Shown piece after piece: positions 12,301 to 19,747 of a stretch of DNA of 23,220 nucleotides. This DNA comes from an uncultured Peptostreptococcaceae bacterium (GTDB lineage: Bacteria > Bacillota > Clostridia > Peptostreptococcales > Anaerovoracaceae). Location of the stretch: the NCBI GenBank assembly GCA_905236895.1, contig CAJOQI010000131.1, positions 1 to 23,220 of the forward strand, read 5' to 3'. The notes beneath the pieces were generated by a model that saw only the letters and a list, made by a program, of their open reading frames with translations, did no database searches and had not been told where the DNA came from. Both the position numbers and the translations under genes were made by a program. Numbering within the stretch: the stretch's first letter is position 1; each line of letters opens with the position of its first letter.

Positions 12301-12909
12301 GGGGCCACCGCCGATAATAGCAACGGACTTGCCTGTTTCTTCCTCAATGTCGGGGATATAACTTTCATCGCTGGTGAGATCGTAGTCACCTGCGAATCTC
12401 TTGATCATTGCAATGCTGATTGGCTCATCCACCAATCCTCTGCGGCAATTGTCTTCGCAGGGATGGGGGCATACACGACCTATGGATGCAGGTAGTGGAA
12501 TCTTATCCTTGATAAGCTCGTTGGCCTTGGCAAATTCGCCGTTGGCTACCAAGCCTACATAACCCTGACAGTCGGTCTTGGCGGGGCAGCCCTTCATACA
12601 GGGTGCTACGCAGTCTCCTCTGTGGTTTGAAATGAGCAGTTCCAGATTGGTCTTTCTGGATTCGATTACTCTTTCTGTGGCTGTCTTAACAACCATGCCG
12701 GGAGCAATCTCCGTTGCACAAGCCTTTACCAGTTTGGGATTTCCTTCAACCTCTACAACGCAGATACCGCAGGCGCCATAGATTTCCGTTCTCTCATCAA
12801 AGCAGAGGGTAGGAATAAAGATATCGTTTTCCTTTGCTACCTCCAGGATGGTCTGACCGGGATAGCCGATGACTTCTTTGCCATCGATATTCATTCTAAA
12901 TCCTTTCAC
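9397..12909 (-). CDS. multidomain Fe-S flavoprotein: 2Fe-2S + GltD-like NADPH/FAD module + ferredoxin clusters + MopB-like domain (StnA-like)
   Basis: A 1170-residue soluble protein. In order: a plant-type [2Fe-2S] domain (C36, C47, C50, C64); a GltD-type N-terminal cluster region (C100, C104, C108, C114, then C147, C151, C155); an FAD Rossmann site VAIIGGGPMGLSAAY (about 196-210); a second dinucleotide site VAIVGGGNTAMDA with YRRTKNEMPA after it (about 326-363), the NADPH-type pattern of GltD; the FAD-closing GVFAGGDC; a Cys cluster near 566-577; two ferredoxin [4Fe-4S] motifs (C616-C626, C659-C669); and a molybdopterin-oxidoreductase-like domain opening with C695, C698, C702 and C729/730. 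That last domain has TNEEAYA but no Cys or Sec where formate dehydrogenases have one, so it looks NuoG-like and catalytically degenerate. The start is GTG with GGAGGG six bases upstream; an ATG five codons later also has AAAGGA before it. The gene lies 12 bp after the NuoF-like gene. Likely role (inferred): the NADPH and ferredoxin side of an electron-bifurcating transhydrogenase. Confidence 0.85.
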   Translation of the reverse strand: MKGFRMNIDGKEVIGYPGQTILEVAKENDIFIPTLCFDERTEIYGACGICVVEVEGNPKLVKACATEIAPGMVVKTATERVIESRKTNLELLISNHRGDCVAPCMKGCPAKTDCQGYVGLVANGEFAKANELIKDKIPLPASIGRVCPHPCEDNCRRGLVDEPISIAMIKRFAGDYDLTSDESYIPDIEEETGKSVAIIGGGPMGLSAAYFLRQMGHDVTIFDAMPKLGGMMRYGIPEYRLPKEVLDAEIDIIETMGVEIIPNTKIGEDLSLETIRSDYDAVLLGIGAWVSTGVGCPGEDAEGVWGGIDFLRRVVRNEPMELGKNVAIVGGGNTAMDACRTAVRLGAEKVYNIYRRTKNEMPADMIEIEEAEEEGVIFKNLTNPLKIVKDKKGHVKQIVLQVMELGEPDASGRRSPVPVKGKTETIDVDNVVLAIGQAVNAEGFDVEKTRKGGIKYDPETMMTNIPGVFAGGDCGNDKISIAVESIADAKKCAESIDAYLNGEAYSVEEPFRVERKDVTPETFEDRERLCREKADQLTAKERKDNFSEVVYGGLTDVQAVAEASRCLECGCHDFFECKLIDYANIYNVEPQRLEGDINIVEFEDNHPFIVRDPNKCILCGLCVRVCDEVMGVGALGLVHRGFDTVVKPCLEKPLLESGCESCGQCVAVCPVGALQERQSVQKEIPLDTDITTTTCANCAVGCTFNLESYGDMLIKANPDKEGPVNKGICCAKGKWGFDVSMLEGKIVDPMVKIGKSLEETDYHEAIMMAAKKMESIKARYGKDALAVSISDRYTNEEAYAIKKMAGVVGAKVFSFNNRHNAILDVFGFDGSPNTIDELLSAEVILVPGFIKNRAAVIWNKIKQAAENGAKVVVINTNEAKSKFKFAHKVYETANTTDLLAGVTKALMEGGKGEKLEGYKELKKSLAGFKVTAEAKEIAEIYGNAKKAMIVFEQNVLTEEAAGLLADMAAISGHIGEARDGILEVKSKNNSQGLVDMGIRAGAEVLDGVKGLMVFGEDPIGTKVMKDRKDLEFLMVSDIYMTKTGEKADVFIPATGSASTIGTYTNTERRLLPVEPAINEDVEISNWEIAAELAHVFEEEFWFEDEIDISYEMDDALPLYKYAEVGEVLGGVLKPAEINLVPAKKAKMADELPWSDALMNLNAERIPKPKQ

Positions 12910-12921
12910 AGTCGTCCCTCC

Positions 12922-14670
12922 TTACTCTCTTGTTATTGCATTGAAGCGGCAGTTCTCTTGGCATCTTCCGCATCTTATGCACTTCTCTTGATCGATAACG
13001 TGTTTCTTCTTAACTTCACCTTGGATGGCATCAACAGGACAGCCTCTTGAACACATGGTGCAGCCTACGCACTTATCCGTAATATCGAATTTGATAAGGG
13101 CTCTGCAGGACTTGGCTGTGCACTTGTGATTGTAGATGTGATCCTCGTATTCGTTTCTGAAGTATTTAAGAGTTGTGAGAACCGGGTTGGGAGCAGTCTG
13201 TCCAAGTCCGCACATAGCGCCGTCCTTGATCTTTCCTGCCAATTCTTCAAGGAGTTCGATATCTCCGTCCTTGCCCTTGCCCTCGGTGATTCTCTCAAGA
13301 ATCTCCAACATTCTCTTTGTACCTATACGACAGTAATTACATTTTCCACAGCTTTCCTTCTTGGTGAAGTCCAGGAAATATCTGGCCATGTCTACCATAC
13401 AGGTATCTTCGTCCATGACAATCATACCGCCGGAACCAACGATGGCGCCGGTCTTATTGATGTCTTCGTATGTTACAGGTGTGTCTATGAGCTGTGCCGG
13501 AATACATCCGCCGGAGGGGCCGCCCATCTGAACAGCCTTGAACTTCTTGTCGTTCTTGATTCCGCCGCCGATTCCGTAAATAACATCCTTAAGGGTAAGA
13601 CCCATGGGTACTTCCGCAAGGCCTCCCTTCTTAATCTTTCCGGCCAGAGCGAATACCTTGGTTCCCTTGGACTGTTCCGTTCCCATGGCACCAAAGGCTG
13701 CACCGCCGTTATTGATTATCCATGCCACATTGGCAAAGGTTTCAACATTGTTGATATTTGTTGGCTGCTGCCAATATCCCTTGGCTGCGGGGAATGGAGG
13801 TTTCAGCCTGGGCATTCCTCTTTCACCTTCCAGGGATGCGATAAGAGCTGTCTCTTCGCCGCAAACAAAGGCTCCTGCGCCGGCTTTGATTCTGATGTCA
13901 AAATCATATCCGGATCCAAAGATATTCTTTCCCAGGAATCCCTTCTCTCTTGCCTGTTCCATGGCGATTTCAAGACGCTTGATAGCCAGAGGATACTCAG
14001 CACGGCAGTAGATTACGCCTTCTGTGGCTCCCATGGCATAGCCGCCGATGGTCATACCTTCGATTACGGAATGGGGATCTCCCTCCAGGACGGATCTGTC
14101 CATGAATGCACCGGGGTCACCCTCGTCGGCGTTACAAACGATATATTTATTCTTTCCGGCATTGCCCTTGGCTGCGTTCCATTTGAACCAGGTGGGGAAT
14201 CCGGCGCCGCCACGACCTCTAAGTCCGGAGATCTTAATCTCTTCGATTACTTCTTCCGGCTTCATGGAGGTTACCCCTTTCTTGGTGGCTTCGTAGCCGC
14301 CTACGTTGATATAGTCCTCGATTATTTCGGGATTGATGAGACCGCAGTGTCTTAAAACTACTCTCTTCTGCTTGTCGATGAATTTGCTGTCTTCAGGCTG
14401 GATTGTAAGAGCTTCAACAGGCTTTCCGCCTTTGATGTGACTCTCAATGATTTCTCCAACCTTCTCAGGCTGTACATGGACGTAACGGGTCATCTTTCCG
14501 TCGTCCTCGTAAACATCAACAATGGGCTCCAGATAGCAGGTTCCCACGCATCCAGTAGTGTCGATCTCGGCTTTCAGTTTGGCTGCCTTAACCTGTTCTC
14601 TAAAGGCTGCTTCGGTTTTCTTTGCTCCGGATGCGATTCCGCAGCTTCCCTGTCCTATTACTATCTTCAT
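12922..14670 (-). CDS. NuoF/HydB-like NADH-binding flavoprotein subunit
   Basis: A 582-residue subunit that should bind NAD(H), FMN and several Fe-S clusters. An N-terminal thioredoxin-like region has GSCGIASGA and TGCVGTC (C10, C41, C45), as in HndC/HydB proteins. The NuoF core shows GLRGRGGAGFPTWFKW, CNADEGDPGAFMDR, and GAGAFVCGEETALIASLEG followed by LKPPFPA for FMN and NADH binding. A [4Fe-4S] motif ESCGKCNYCR...MCGLG follows. The C-terminus adds two ferredoxin-type clusters (C534, C537, C540, C544 and C564, C567, C570, C574). These extra clusters are typical of HydB of bifurcating hydrogenases and absent from respiratory NuoF. The start overlaps the upstream stop by four bases (ATGA) with GGGGGTG in front. 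In HydABC-type enzymes the bifurcating flavin resides in this subunit; I infer the same here. Confidence 0.93.
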   Translation of the reverse strand: MKIVIGQGSCGIASGAKKTEAAFREQVKAAKLKAEIDTTGCVGTCYLEPIVDVYEDDGKMTRYVHVQPEKVGEIIESHIKGGKPVEALTIQPEDSKFIDKQKRVVLRHCGLINPEIIEDYINVGGYEATKKGVTSMKPEEVIEEIKISGLRGRGGAGFPTWFKWNAAKGNAGKNKYIVCNADEGDPGAFMDRSVLEGDPHSVIEGMTIGGYAMGATEGVIYCRAEYPLAIKRLEIAMEQAREKGFLGKNIFGSGYDFDIRIKAGAGAFVCGEETALIASLEGERGMPRLKPPFPAAKGYWQQPTNINNVETFANVAWIINNGGAAFGAMGTEQSKGTKVFALAGKIKKGGLAEVPMGLTLKDVIYGIGGGIKNDKKFKAVQMGGPSGGCIPAQLIDTPVTYEDINKTGAIVGSGGMIVMDEDTCMVDMARYFLDFTKKESCGKCNYCRIGTKRMLEILERITEGKGKDGDIELLEELAGKIKDGAMCGLGQTAPNPVLTTLKYFRNEYEDHIYNHKCTAKSCRALIKFDITDKCVGCTMCSRGCPVDAIQGEVKKKHVIDQEKCIRCGRCQENCRFNAITRE

Positions 14671-15188
14671 TTCTTCACCCCCTTAGCATTGGCGGCAAGT
14701 TCGTCAAGAATCTTAACCGCTTTGTCCTTGGTGAGGCTTCCGTAGGTTTCGTTTCCTTCGGAGTCCTGAATCATCATAACCGGGGCCAAGGAGCAGCATC
14801 CAAGGCAGGCTACGTAATTCAAAGTAAAGAGTCCGTCCTCAGTGGTCTCTCCATCTTGGATTCCAAGATGTTCACTTACCGCTTCACCGATGGATTCGGA
14901 TCCATTTACGTGGCAGGCAGTACCCTGACACATCATAATTAAGTATTTTCCGATGGGCTGCAGGCGGAATTGAGCGTAAAAGGTTGCAACGCCATAGATC
15001 TTGGCGGGCTCTATTCCGGTTCTCTCAGAAATGTAGTTAATGGCATCCAGAGAAAGATAGCCATAGATGGATTGTGCACTCTGCAAGATAGTAATTAGGC
15101 TTCCCGGCACTTTGGCGTATTTTTCCAAAGTGGGTTCAAGTTCAGCAAAGGCTGACTTAACCTTTCCGGTGGTCTTTTTTGCGCACAT
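14667..15188 (-). CDS. NuoE/HydC-like [2Fe-2S] subunit
   Basis: A 173-residue thioredoxin-fold iron-sulfur protein, first gene of the operon. It has the N-terminal helical bundle typical of NuoE (about 10-75, including KIYGVATFYAQF) and the cluster ligands C87 and C92 (CQGTAC) and C128 and C132 (CLGCC). In NuoE/HydC proteins this cluster sits next to the FMN of the NuoF/HydB partner, which is encoded next with a 4-bp overlap. GGAGGTG lies five bases before the ATG, one of the strongest ribosome binding sites in the window. Confidence 0.95.
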   Translation of the reverse strand: MCAKKTTGKVKSAFAELEPTLEKYAKVPGSLITILQSAQSIYGYLSLDAINYISERTGIEPAKIYGVATFYAQFRLQPIGKYLIMMCQGTACHVNGSESIGEAVSEHLGIQDGETTEDGLFTLNYVACLGCCSLAPVMMIQDSEGNETYGSLTKDKAVKILDELAANAKGVKK

Positions 15189-15214
15189 ATAGACACCTCC
15201 GTTTCATTTATAGC

Positions 15215-15240
15215 TAGTCTGATTAGTGGTAATCAGACTA
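15215..15240. promoter_or_regulatory. perfect 11+11 bp inverted repeat in the flavoprotein operon leader (operator candidate)
   Basis: TAGTCTGATTA and TAATCAGACTA are exact reverse complements separated by four bases (GTGG). The repeat begins about seven bases downstream of the predicted -10 box, so it covers the expected transcription start and the first 25 or so transcribed bases. It ends 14 bases before the GGAGGTG site. It could be a repressor operator or an mRNA stem. No T-run follows in either direction, so it is not a terminator. It does not match the Rex consensus well (about four of seven half-site positions). Confidence 0.75.
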
Positions 15241-15246
15241 TAAACA

Positions 15247-15275
15247 ATTATACAAAAAAAGCCCCCCATAGGCAA
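15247..15275 (-). promoter_or_regulatory. predicted promoter of the flavoprotein operon
   Basis: On the minus strand TTGCCT (15275-15270) and a perfect TATAAT (15252-15247) are 17 bases apart. The predicted start is near 15240, giving a leader of about 50 bases. The -35 hexamer and spacer lie inside the terminator of the upstream gene, so the two signals share sequence. Confidence 0.65.
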
Positions 15276-15288
15276 TGCCTTGAGAGGC
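15254..15288 (-). terminator. intrinsic terminator of the comEC-holA-transporter unit
   Basis: On the minus strand GCCTCTC pairs with GGGGGGC (two G-T wobbles) around an inner hairpin AGGC-ATT-GCCT, and seven T bases follow. It lies 18 bases past the transporter stop codon. It overlaps the predicted -35 region of the next operon on the same strand. Confidence 0.85.
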
Positions 15289-15306
15289 AATCTGTTAATT
15301 TTTTAT

Positions 15307-16194
15307 TTATTTTTTTCTCATCAAGGAGGCAGGATTTATCTCCGTTAAAAGAAGGGCCAAAAGCATTAGAATCGCTCCAAAATAAGCTTTTGGCGATAAT
15401 ATCTCTCCCCCTATGAAGAAGGCTACAATTGAGGCAAAAACAGGCTCCAAAGTAAATATGATTCCCACATGGGCTGCAGTGGTATATTGCTGGGCGATAG
15501 GCTGGATGATAAAGGGAATTCCAGTACATACCACCGTAAGGAAAAAGAGAAATAGCCAAAGCCTGGGGCTTTGGGGAAGAGATGTATTTTCCAGGGAAAG
15601 GGTTCCCAGGATCATCAAAGCCCCCGTAACGCCCAGCTGAAGCACCCCCATCTGGAGGGCGTCAACCTTCTCTTCGTTAACCCCCTTCTCCGTAATCAAA
15701 AGATCCACCGCATATGAAATGGCGGCGATAATGCAAAGCATATCACCTTTTAAGTGAATTGGATTAACAGAAAAACCTTCTTGCAAGGTCATTAAAGCAA
15801 TGCCTATAAAGCAGAGCACAACCGCAATAAGCACCCTCTTCTCAAGACTCTTCTTTAGGAACAAAAACTGAAGAATGGGTACGAAGATAACGGGAAGTGC
15901 GCAGAGAAAGGCGGAATTGGACAGGCTGGTATACTTGATTCCGTAGGTTACCCCCGCATAGCATGTAAAAAGAGCAATTCCAACAAGAATGCTATATTTC
16001 CAAATTGCCTTGGATATATTCTTAAGCCTCTTAAAAGTAAAAGGAAGAGCAATTAAAAAAGCCCCAAGGAACCTTACCCCGTTTATAGCCATGGGAGTAG
16101 CCTCATTAAGGATTTCATCCAACATATAATATGATGCACCCCAACCGACAACCATCAGAAGAAGTGACATGTCTGCCTTAAACTGTTTGCTCAT
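15307..16194 (-). CDS. EamA/DMT-family transporter
   Basis: A 295-residue integral membrane protein with about ten hydrophobic helices arranged as two similar halves, the EamA duplication. Half one starts with LLMVVGWGASYYML and includes NGVRFLGAFLIALPF. Half two includes GDMLCIIAAISYAVDLL and ends HVGIIFTLEPVFASIVAFFIGGE, the usual second-repeat signature, followed by a basic C-terminus. Family members export or take up small metabolites such as amino acids; the substrate cannot be read from sequence. The ribosome binding site is weak (GGAA), and an alternative start eight codons later has AAGG in front. It follows holA by 39 bp and is followed by a terminator. Confidence 0.92.
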   Translation of the reverse strand: MSKQFKADMSLLLMVVGWGASYYMLDEILNEATPMAINGVRFLGAFLIALPFTFKRLKNISKAIWKYSILVGIALFTCYAGVTYGIKYTSLSNSAFLCALPVIFVPILQFLFLKKSLEKRVLIAVVLCFIGIALMTLQEGFSVNPIHLKGDMLCIIAAISYAVDLLITEKGVNEEKVDALQMGVLQLGVTGALMILGTLSLENTSLPQSPRLWLFLFFLTVVCTGIPFIIQPIAQQYTTAAHVGIIFTLEPVFASIVAFFIGGEILSPKAYFGAILMLLALLLTEINPASLMRKK

Positions 16195-16233
16195 ATATTT
16201 CCGCTAAAAGAATCGTATTTGGTGATTTATTGA

Positions 16234-17286
16234 TTAAAGATTGGCTATAAATAGCTCCAAAGCAAGCCTTTGATCCAAATAACCCGTCTTGATTTCTCTG
16301 TCGATTTCGTAAACCGAAGAAAGGATCTTCATAAGCTCATCCTTGGAAAACCTGGCCGCCTGAGGCATGAGTTTTTCAACTCTATAGGGATTGGCCCCGA
16401 GACGCTTTGCCATTTCCTTGGAAGGAATTCCGTCATCCCTCATCTGCCTTATTGAAAGCATCAATTCAAACTGAACCGCCAACTGGCTAAGCTGACCGTA
16501 GATTTCCTCTCCTTGAGTAAGCTTATTGTTTAGAATCTCGAAAGCCCTCTCCTTTTTTCTTGTGGAAATGCTTTCGATAAGATCGAATAGATAGGTCTCC
16601 TCGTCGCCGGAGACCAAGGCCTGAATTGCCCCAGAAGGAATGGAGCCTCCCTCTGTCAGGGCAACCAGTTTCTGCAGGTCGTTCTCCATGCTATAGAGAT
16701 CGTAGTCGCTTTCTTTGTTGTAATATCCGCTTTCATCTATTAGAAGGTCCACGTCTCTTCCGTTAACCATAATCCCTGCGGCCCTAAATCTTTTGCTGAT
16801 AAACTGTCTGAGGGATTTCTTGTCCAGCTTGTCCATATTATAGGTCTTGGTCTTGGAAACAAAGGGTTCCAGAGCCTTGCTCTTTATGTCCAAGGTGGTG
16901 GAGCTGAAAATCAAGATGCATCCCTCTTCGGGATTCTCCAAATAATTCGCAAGTCTGGCTTTATCCTCTGCCGGAAGGGCTTTCCCTTCTTTTTGCAAGA
17001 AAGCCGGTTCCCTTACCCAGACGATTTTTCTATCGGACAGCATGGGCGGCGTCTCGCAGGCCTCAAGCAAAGTATCCACAAGACCCAGATTTTCCAATTC
17101 TTCTTCGTCTACAACCACCCTATCCAAGGTTCTCATGGCAGGATTTACATATTTATCCGAAAGAGTATCAAAAACCCATCTAAAGAGAAAGCGCTCCCTG
17201 CCATAGAGAAGGATCACATTCTTTAGATTGTCGGTATTCAAATCGTTGAAAAAAAGATTAAACCCATGGGGCTGCTCTTGGTACAT
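16234..17286 (-). CDS. holA: DNA polymerase III delta subunit
   Basis: Clamp-loader subunit that opens the beta clamp during replication. The 350-residue length and overall pattern fit HolA: an N-terminal NVILLYGRERFLFRWVFDTL at the place of the degenerate ATP site, an AAA+-like middle domain with CILIFSSTTLDIKSKAL, the segment DLYSMENDLQKLVAL, and the C-terminal collar domain ending in IDREIKTGYLDQRLALELFI. The chosen ATG overlaps the 3' end of comEC by 49 bp and has AAAGGA only at about 13 bases, so the exact start is less certain than the identity. comEC next to holA is common in Bacillota; rpsT, often divergent beside holA, is not seen here. Confidence 0.93.
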   Translation of the reverse strand: MYQEQPHGFNLFFNDLNTDNLKNVILLYGRERFLFRWVFDTLSDKYVNPAMRTLDRVVVDEEELENLGLVDTLLEACETPPMLSDRKIVWVREPAFLQKEGKALPAEDKARLANYLENPEEGCILIFSSTTLDIKSKALEPFVSKTKTYNMDKLDKKSLRQFISKRFRAAGIMVNGRDVDLLIDESGYYNKESDYDLYSMENDLQKLVALTEGGSIPSGAIQALVSGDEETYLFDLIESISTRKKERAFEILNNKLTQGEEIYGQLSQLAVQFELMLSIRQMRDDGIPSKEMAKRLGANPYRVEKLMPQAARFSKDELMKILSSVYEIDREIKTGYLDQRLALELFIANL

Positions 17287-19610
17287 AGAATAAATCGGTT
17301 TTCCTTTACTATTATTCCTATCGAACCAATAATGTCCGTTCGCATTATCATTATATCGCGGCTTTTTAATTTTTCAATCACCTGTGGGGATGGATGGCCG
17401 TAATTATTCTTTCCCAAGGAGATAACCGCAACCAGCGGCTCGGTATAGTCCAGAAACTCTTCCGAAGTGCTGAACCTGCTGCCATGGTGAGCCACCTTGA
17501 GAATATGGCATTTAAGCAGGCCCCCCTCCCCATAGATTTCAATAAGCCTCTTCTCCACCTCTGCGGAAATATCTCCCGTAACAAGGGTAATTACTCCTCT
17601 GTCAAAGATTCTGAGGACCATGGACCTATCGTTGGAACTGTCCTTTTCATCTCCCATTTCCTCATCGTCAAGAGGCCACAGCACATCTATATATCTATCT
17701 TCCGAATAGATTATTCTCTCTCCACCTTTCCCCTGGGTTTTCATCTCCTTCACGGGAAAACATTCCTTTAACTCCTTCAGCCCTTTGTAATGATCCGCGT
17801 CCAGATGAGTAGCTATGGCAAGATCTATATTCCTTTCTCCCCTCTTAAGAAGATATGGTTTTAGCAGGTTTTTCCCATAGTCATAATCAGTCCTTCCTCC
17901 TCCATCTATCAAAATATCCGTTCTTCCCCAATCTATATGGAGAGCATCGCCTTGCCCCACATCAAGGAAGATCAGATTCCCTTTGTTAAAGGGTGAATAG
18001 CCAATTAGCAGGGATATCATGACAAGAACTCCGAAGATTTCCCCAAGTCTTCTTAGGAGTTCCATATCCTTTCTAATAAGGACATGGATGTGAAAAAACT
18101 CCGAAGCCAGGAGAATTATGAGGAAATAGTATATGGCAAGCCCAGGGCCCGAAAGACCTATTCCCCCTCCTCCCAAAGCTTCAGCCAAATGCTGAAAAAG
18201 ACTGTTTATGGAGGTAATCAAAAAGAGCAACGCTTTTATTATAGTGCCGGACAGTCCGATAAATGCTCCGCCCAAAAAATAGAAGCTGAAGCCAATTACT
18301 CCAATGATAACCAAGGGAGATGCGAAGAAGAGTATGGGAATATTGGCAAGGAGCCCCATAAAAGGAAAACTGTTCAATCTAAACATCATATATGGAAAAA
18401 GCATCAGCTGAACTCCCATAACCACCCCTACACCCTTTGGCATCCATCTTTCAAGTAAAGGAGATAGATGAAAAATCCCAAGAGTCGCAAGAAAGGACAT
18501 CTGAAGTCCCGTGGAGAATAGGCCGAAGGGATGGATTGTTAGCTCCAGAACAAAGCAGAATGCCAAGGCAGTAATCCTATCAAAGCCAACCTCCAAAAGG
18601 TCAGCTGCATATTTGAGGAAAACCAGGAGAATAGCCCTTGTAACCGAGGGGGACCAAAGGGCCGCAGTTCCGTAGATAAGCAAAAAAGAGAGAAAGAGCG
18701 GCGGAAGAATCACGGTCCTAAACCGCTTCTCCAATTCTTTATATGCCATATAGATTATGCCAATATGAAGGCCGCTTACAGCAAGAATATGAGCTGTCCC
18801 CACCAGCCTAAAGCCCTCGTAGGTGTCCTCATCTATCTCATCTTTCTCGCCAAATAAAATTCCCTTAAGAAGGCTTGCTTCCCCCTTCTCCAGATTGAGG
18901 CTTTGGATAAAACCTTCCCTCTTAATCATGATTATCCTTTTTATTGAAAGAAAGAGACCGCTTAAACCTTTAACTGCCACAGGTTCTTTTAGGCTTTCCA
19001 CCGACTCCATTATTCCTATTCCGCATATGCCTTTTCCATAGAGATATTCCCTATAATCAAAACCTCCTGGAACTGTGCTTCCCTTGGGTACTTCTATCTT
19101 CCCATCATAATAAATGACCCTCCCAATCAGCTCATATGGGGACTTATTTATGGATTCTTCCCCATACCCTTCATCGTTCATTGCTCCTTCATTGTAAACC
19201 CTAATTATATAATGATTACAATATAGCTTTAGACCCTCTATCTTCTTTGTTTCAAGGGCCAAATAATCATCTTTCTCTTCCACCCCAACAACTACCATGG
19301 ATCCATTAAAATCATATACATTATGGCCGTGATTGGCCTCCAAAACATCATCCGGGACATTAAATCCGGGATAGCCGGAGGACCAAAAGAATAGTCCCAT
19401 AACTATAAGGCCCATTGGCACTCCAATCATCACCCTTATATCTCCCTTCTTTTCCAGAATTGCCCTTCCAATAAGAAGAATCAACAAAGCAAAAGAAAGG
19501 CCCATTGGGACCCAAAGAAATCTGCCTTTGTACAGTGACTGGCAAAGGAAAACCGGAATGACCATTCCGGCTCCATAGAACATGGAAAAATAAAGGAATT
19601 TCCTTCTCAT
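17238..19610 (-). CDS. comEC: ComEC/Rec2-family DNA uptake channel protein
   Basis: In competent bacteria ComEC carries single-stranded transforming DNA across the membrane. The 790-residue protein has all three expected parts: two or three N-terminal transmembrane helices and an OB-fold-like soluble region (about 50-210), a multi-helix Competence domain (about 225-530, with LVGTAHILAVSGLHIGIIY), and a C-terminal metallo-beta-lactamase-like domain. In the last, FLDVGQGDALHI, LIDGGG, the metal motif THLDADH (H602, D604, D606, H607), TGDIS, and VAHHGS are intact, so the nuclease-like site appears preserved. An in-frame TGA five codons upstream fixes the ATG as the first possible start; GGGAGG lies very close (3 bases). 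Other competence genes are not in the window, so natural transformation is not shown. Confidence 0.94.
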   Translation of the reverse strand: MRRKFLYFSMFYGAGMVIPVFLCQSLYKGRFLWVPMGLSFALLILLIGRAILEKKGDIRVMIGVPMGLIVMGLFFWSSGYPGFNVPDDVLEANHGHNVYDFNGSMVVVGVEEKDDYLALETKKIEGLKLYCNHYIIRVYNEGAMNDEGYGEESINKSPYELIGRVIYYDGKIEVPKGSTVPGGFDYREYLYGKGICGIGIMESVESLKEPVAVKGLSGLFLSIKRIIMIKREGFIQSLNLEKGEASLLKGILFGEKDEIDEDTYEGFRLVGTAHILAVSGLHIGIIYMAYKELEKRFRTVILPPLFLSFLLIYGTAALWSPSVTRAILLVFLKYAADLLEVGFDRITALAFCFVLELTIHPFGLFSTGLQMSFLATLGIFHLSPLLERWMPKGVGVVMGVQLMLFPYMMFRLNSFPFMGLLANIPILFFASPLVIIGVIGFSFYFLGGAFIGLSGTIIKALLFLITSINSLFQHLAEALGGGGIGLSGPGLAIYYFLIILLASEFFHIHVLIRKDMELLRRLGEIFGVLVMISLLIGYSPFNKGNLIFLDVGQGDALHIDWGRTDILIDGGGRTDYDYGKNLLKPYLLKRGERNIDLAIATHLDADHYKGLKELKECFPVKEMKTQGKGGERIIYSEDRYIDVLWPLDDEEMGDEKDSSNDRSMVLRIFDRGVITLVTGDISAEVEKRLIEIYGEGGLLKCHILKVAHHGSRFSTSEEFLDYTEPLVAVISLGKNNYGHPSPQVIEKLKSRDIMIMRTDIIGSIGIIVKENRFILCTKSSPMGLIFFSTI

Positions 19611-19641
19611 AGGCCTCCCGGCCCATCAGCTTTTCAGAATC

Positions 19642-19650
19642 ATCATAACA
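19642..19650 (-). promoter_or_regulatory. candidate extended -10 promoter of comEC
   Basis: TGTTATGAT on the minus strand is an extended -10 element without a recognisable -35. The start would fall near 19636, about 25 bases before the comEC ATG. A GC-rich hairpin sequence lies directly upstream (19660-19681). Confidence 0.45.
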
Positions 19651-19659
19651 CAAAAAATA

Positions 19660-19681
19660 TTTGGGGAATTACCTCCCCAAA
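19660..19681. repeat. 8-bp inverted repeat in the comEC/penicillin-binding protein intergenic region
   Basis: TTTGGGGA and TCCCCAAA are perfect reverse complements around a six-base loop. On the minus strand the second arm is followed by TATTTTTTG, giving it a terminator-like shape. No gene lies upstream on that strand within the window, so it could stop antisense transcription, attenuate comEC, or be a protein-binding site upstream of the comEC -10 box. Confidence 0.6.
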
Positions 19682-19738
19682 CAAATCTTTAATAAAACTT
19701 ATACCGCCACAATTCCTCTACAATTCTTCCTTAATTTA

Positions 19739-19747
19739 TGATATAAT
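19739..19747 (+). promoter_or_regulatory. predicted extended -10 promoter of the penicillin-binding protein gene
   Basis: TGATATAAT is a full extended -10 match. A weak -35 (TCTACA, 19717-19722) lies 19 bases upstream. Transcription would start near 19754, about 42 bases before the ATG. Confidence 0.65.

Noticed and set aside
9397..12909. [FeFe]-hydrogenase or formate dehydrogenase catalytic subunit
   Set aside because: No H-cluster cysteine motifs of the TSCCPxW or MPCxxKxxE kind, and no Cys/Sec at the formate dehydrogenase position.
13126..14355. Plus-strand open frame of 409 codons opposite the NuoF-like gene
   Set aside because: Antisense to a well-supported gene; Cys/Ser/Gly-rich translation without any motif; no promoter or ribosome binding site noted.
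15215..15240. Rex operator or intrinsic terminator
   Set aside because: The half-sites match the Rex consensus at only about four of seven positions, and no T-run follows either arm.
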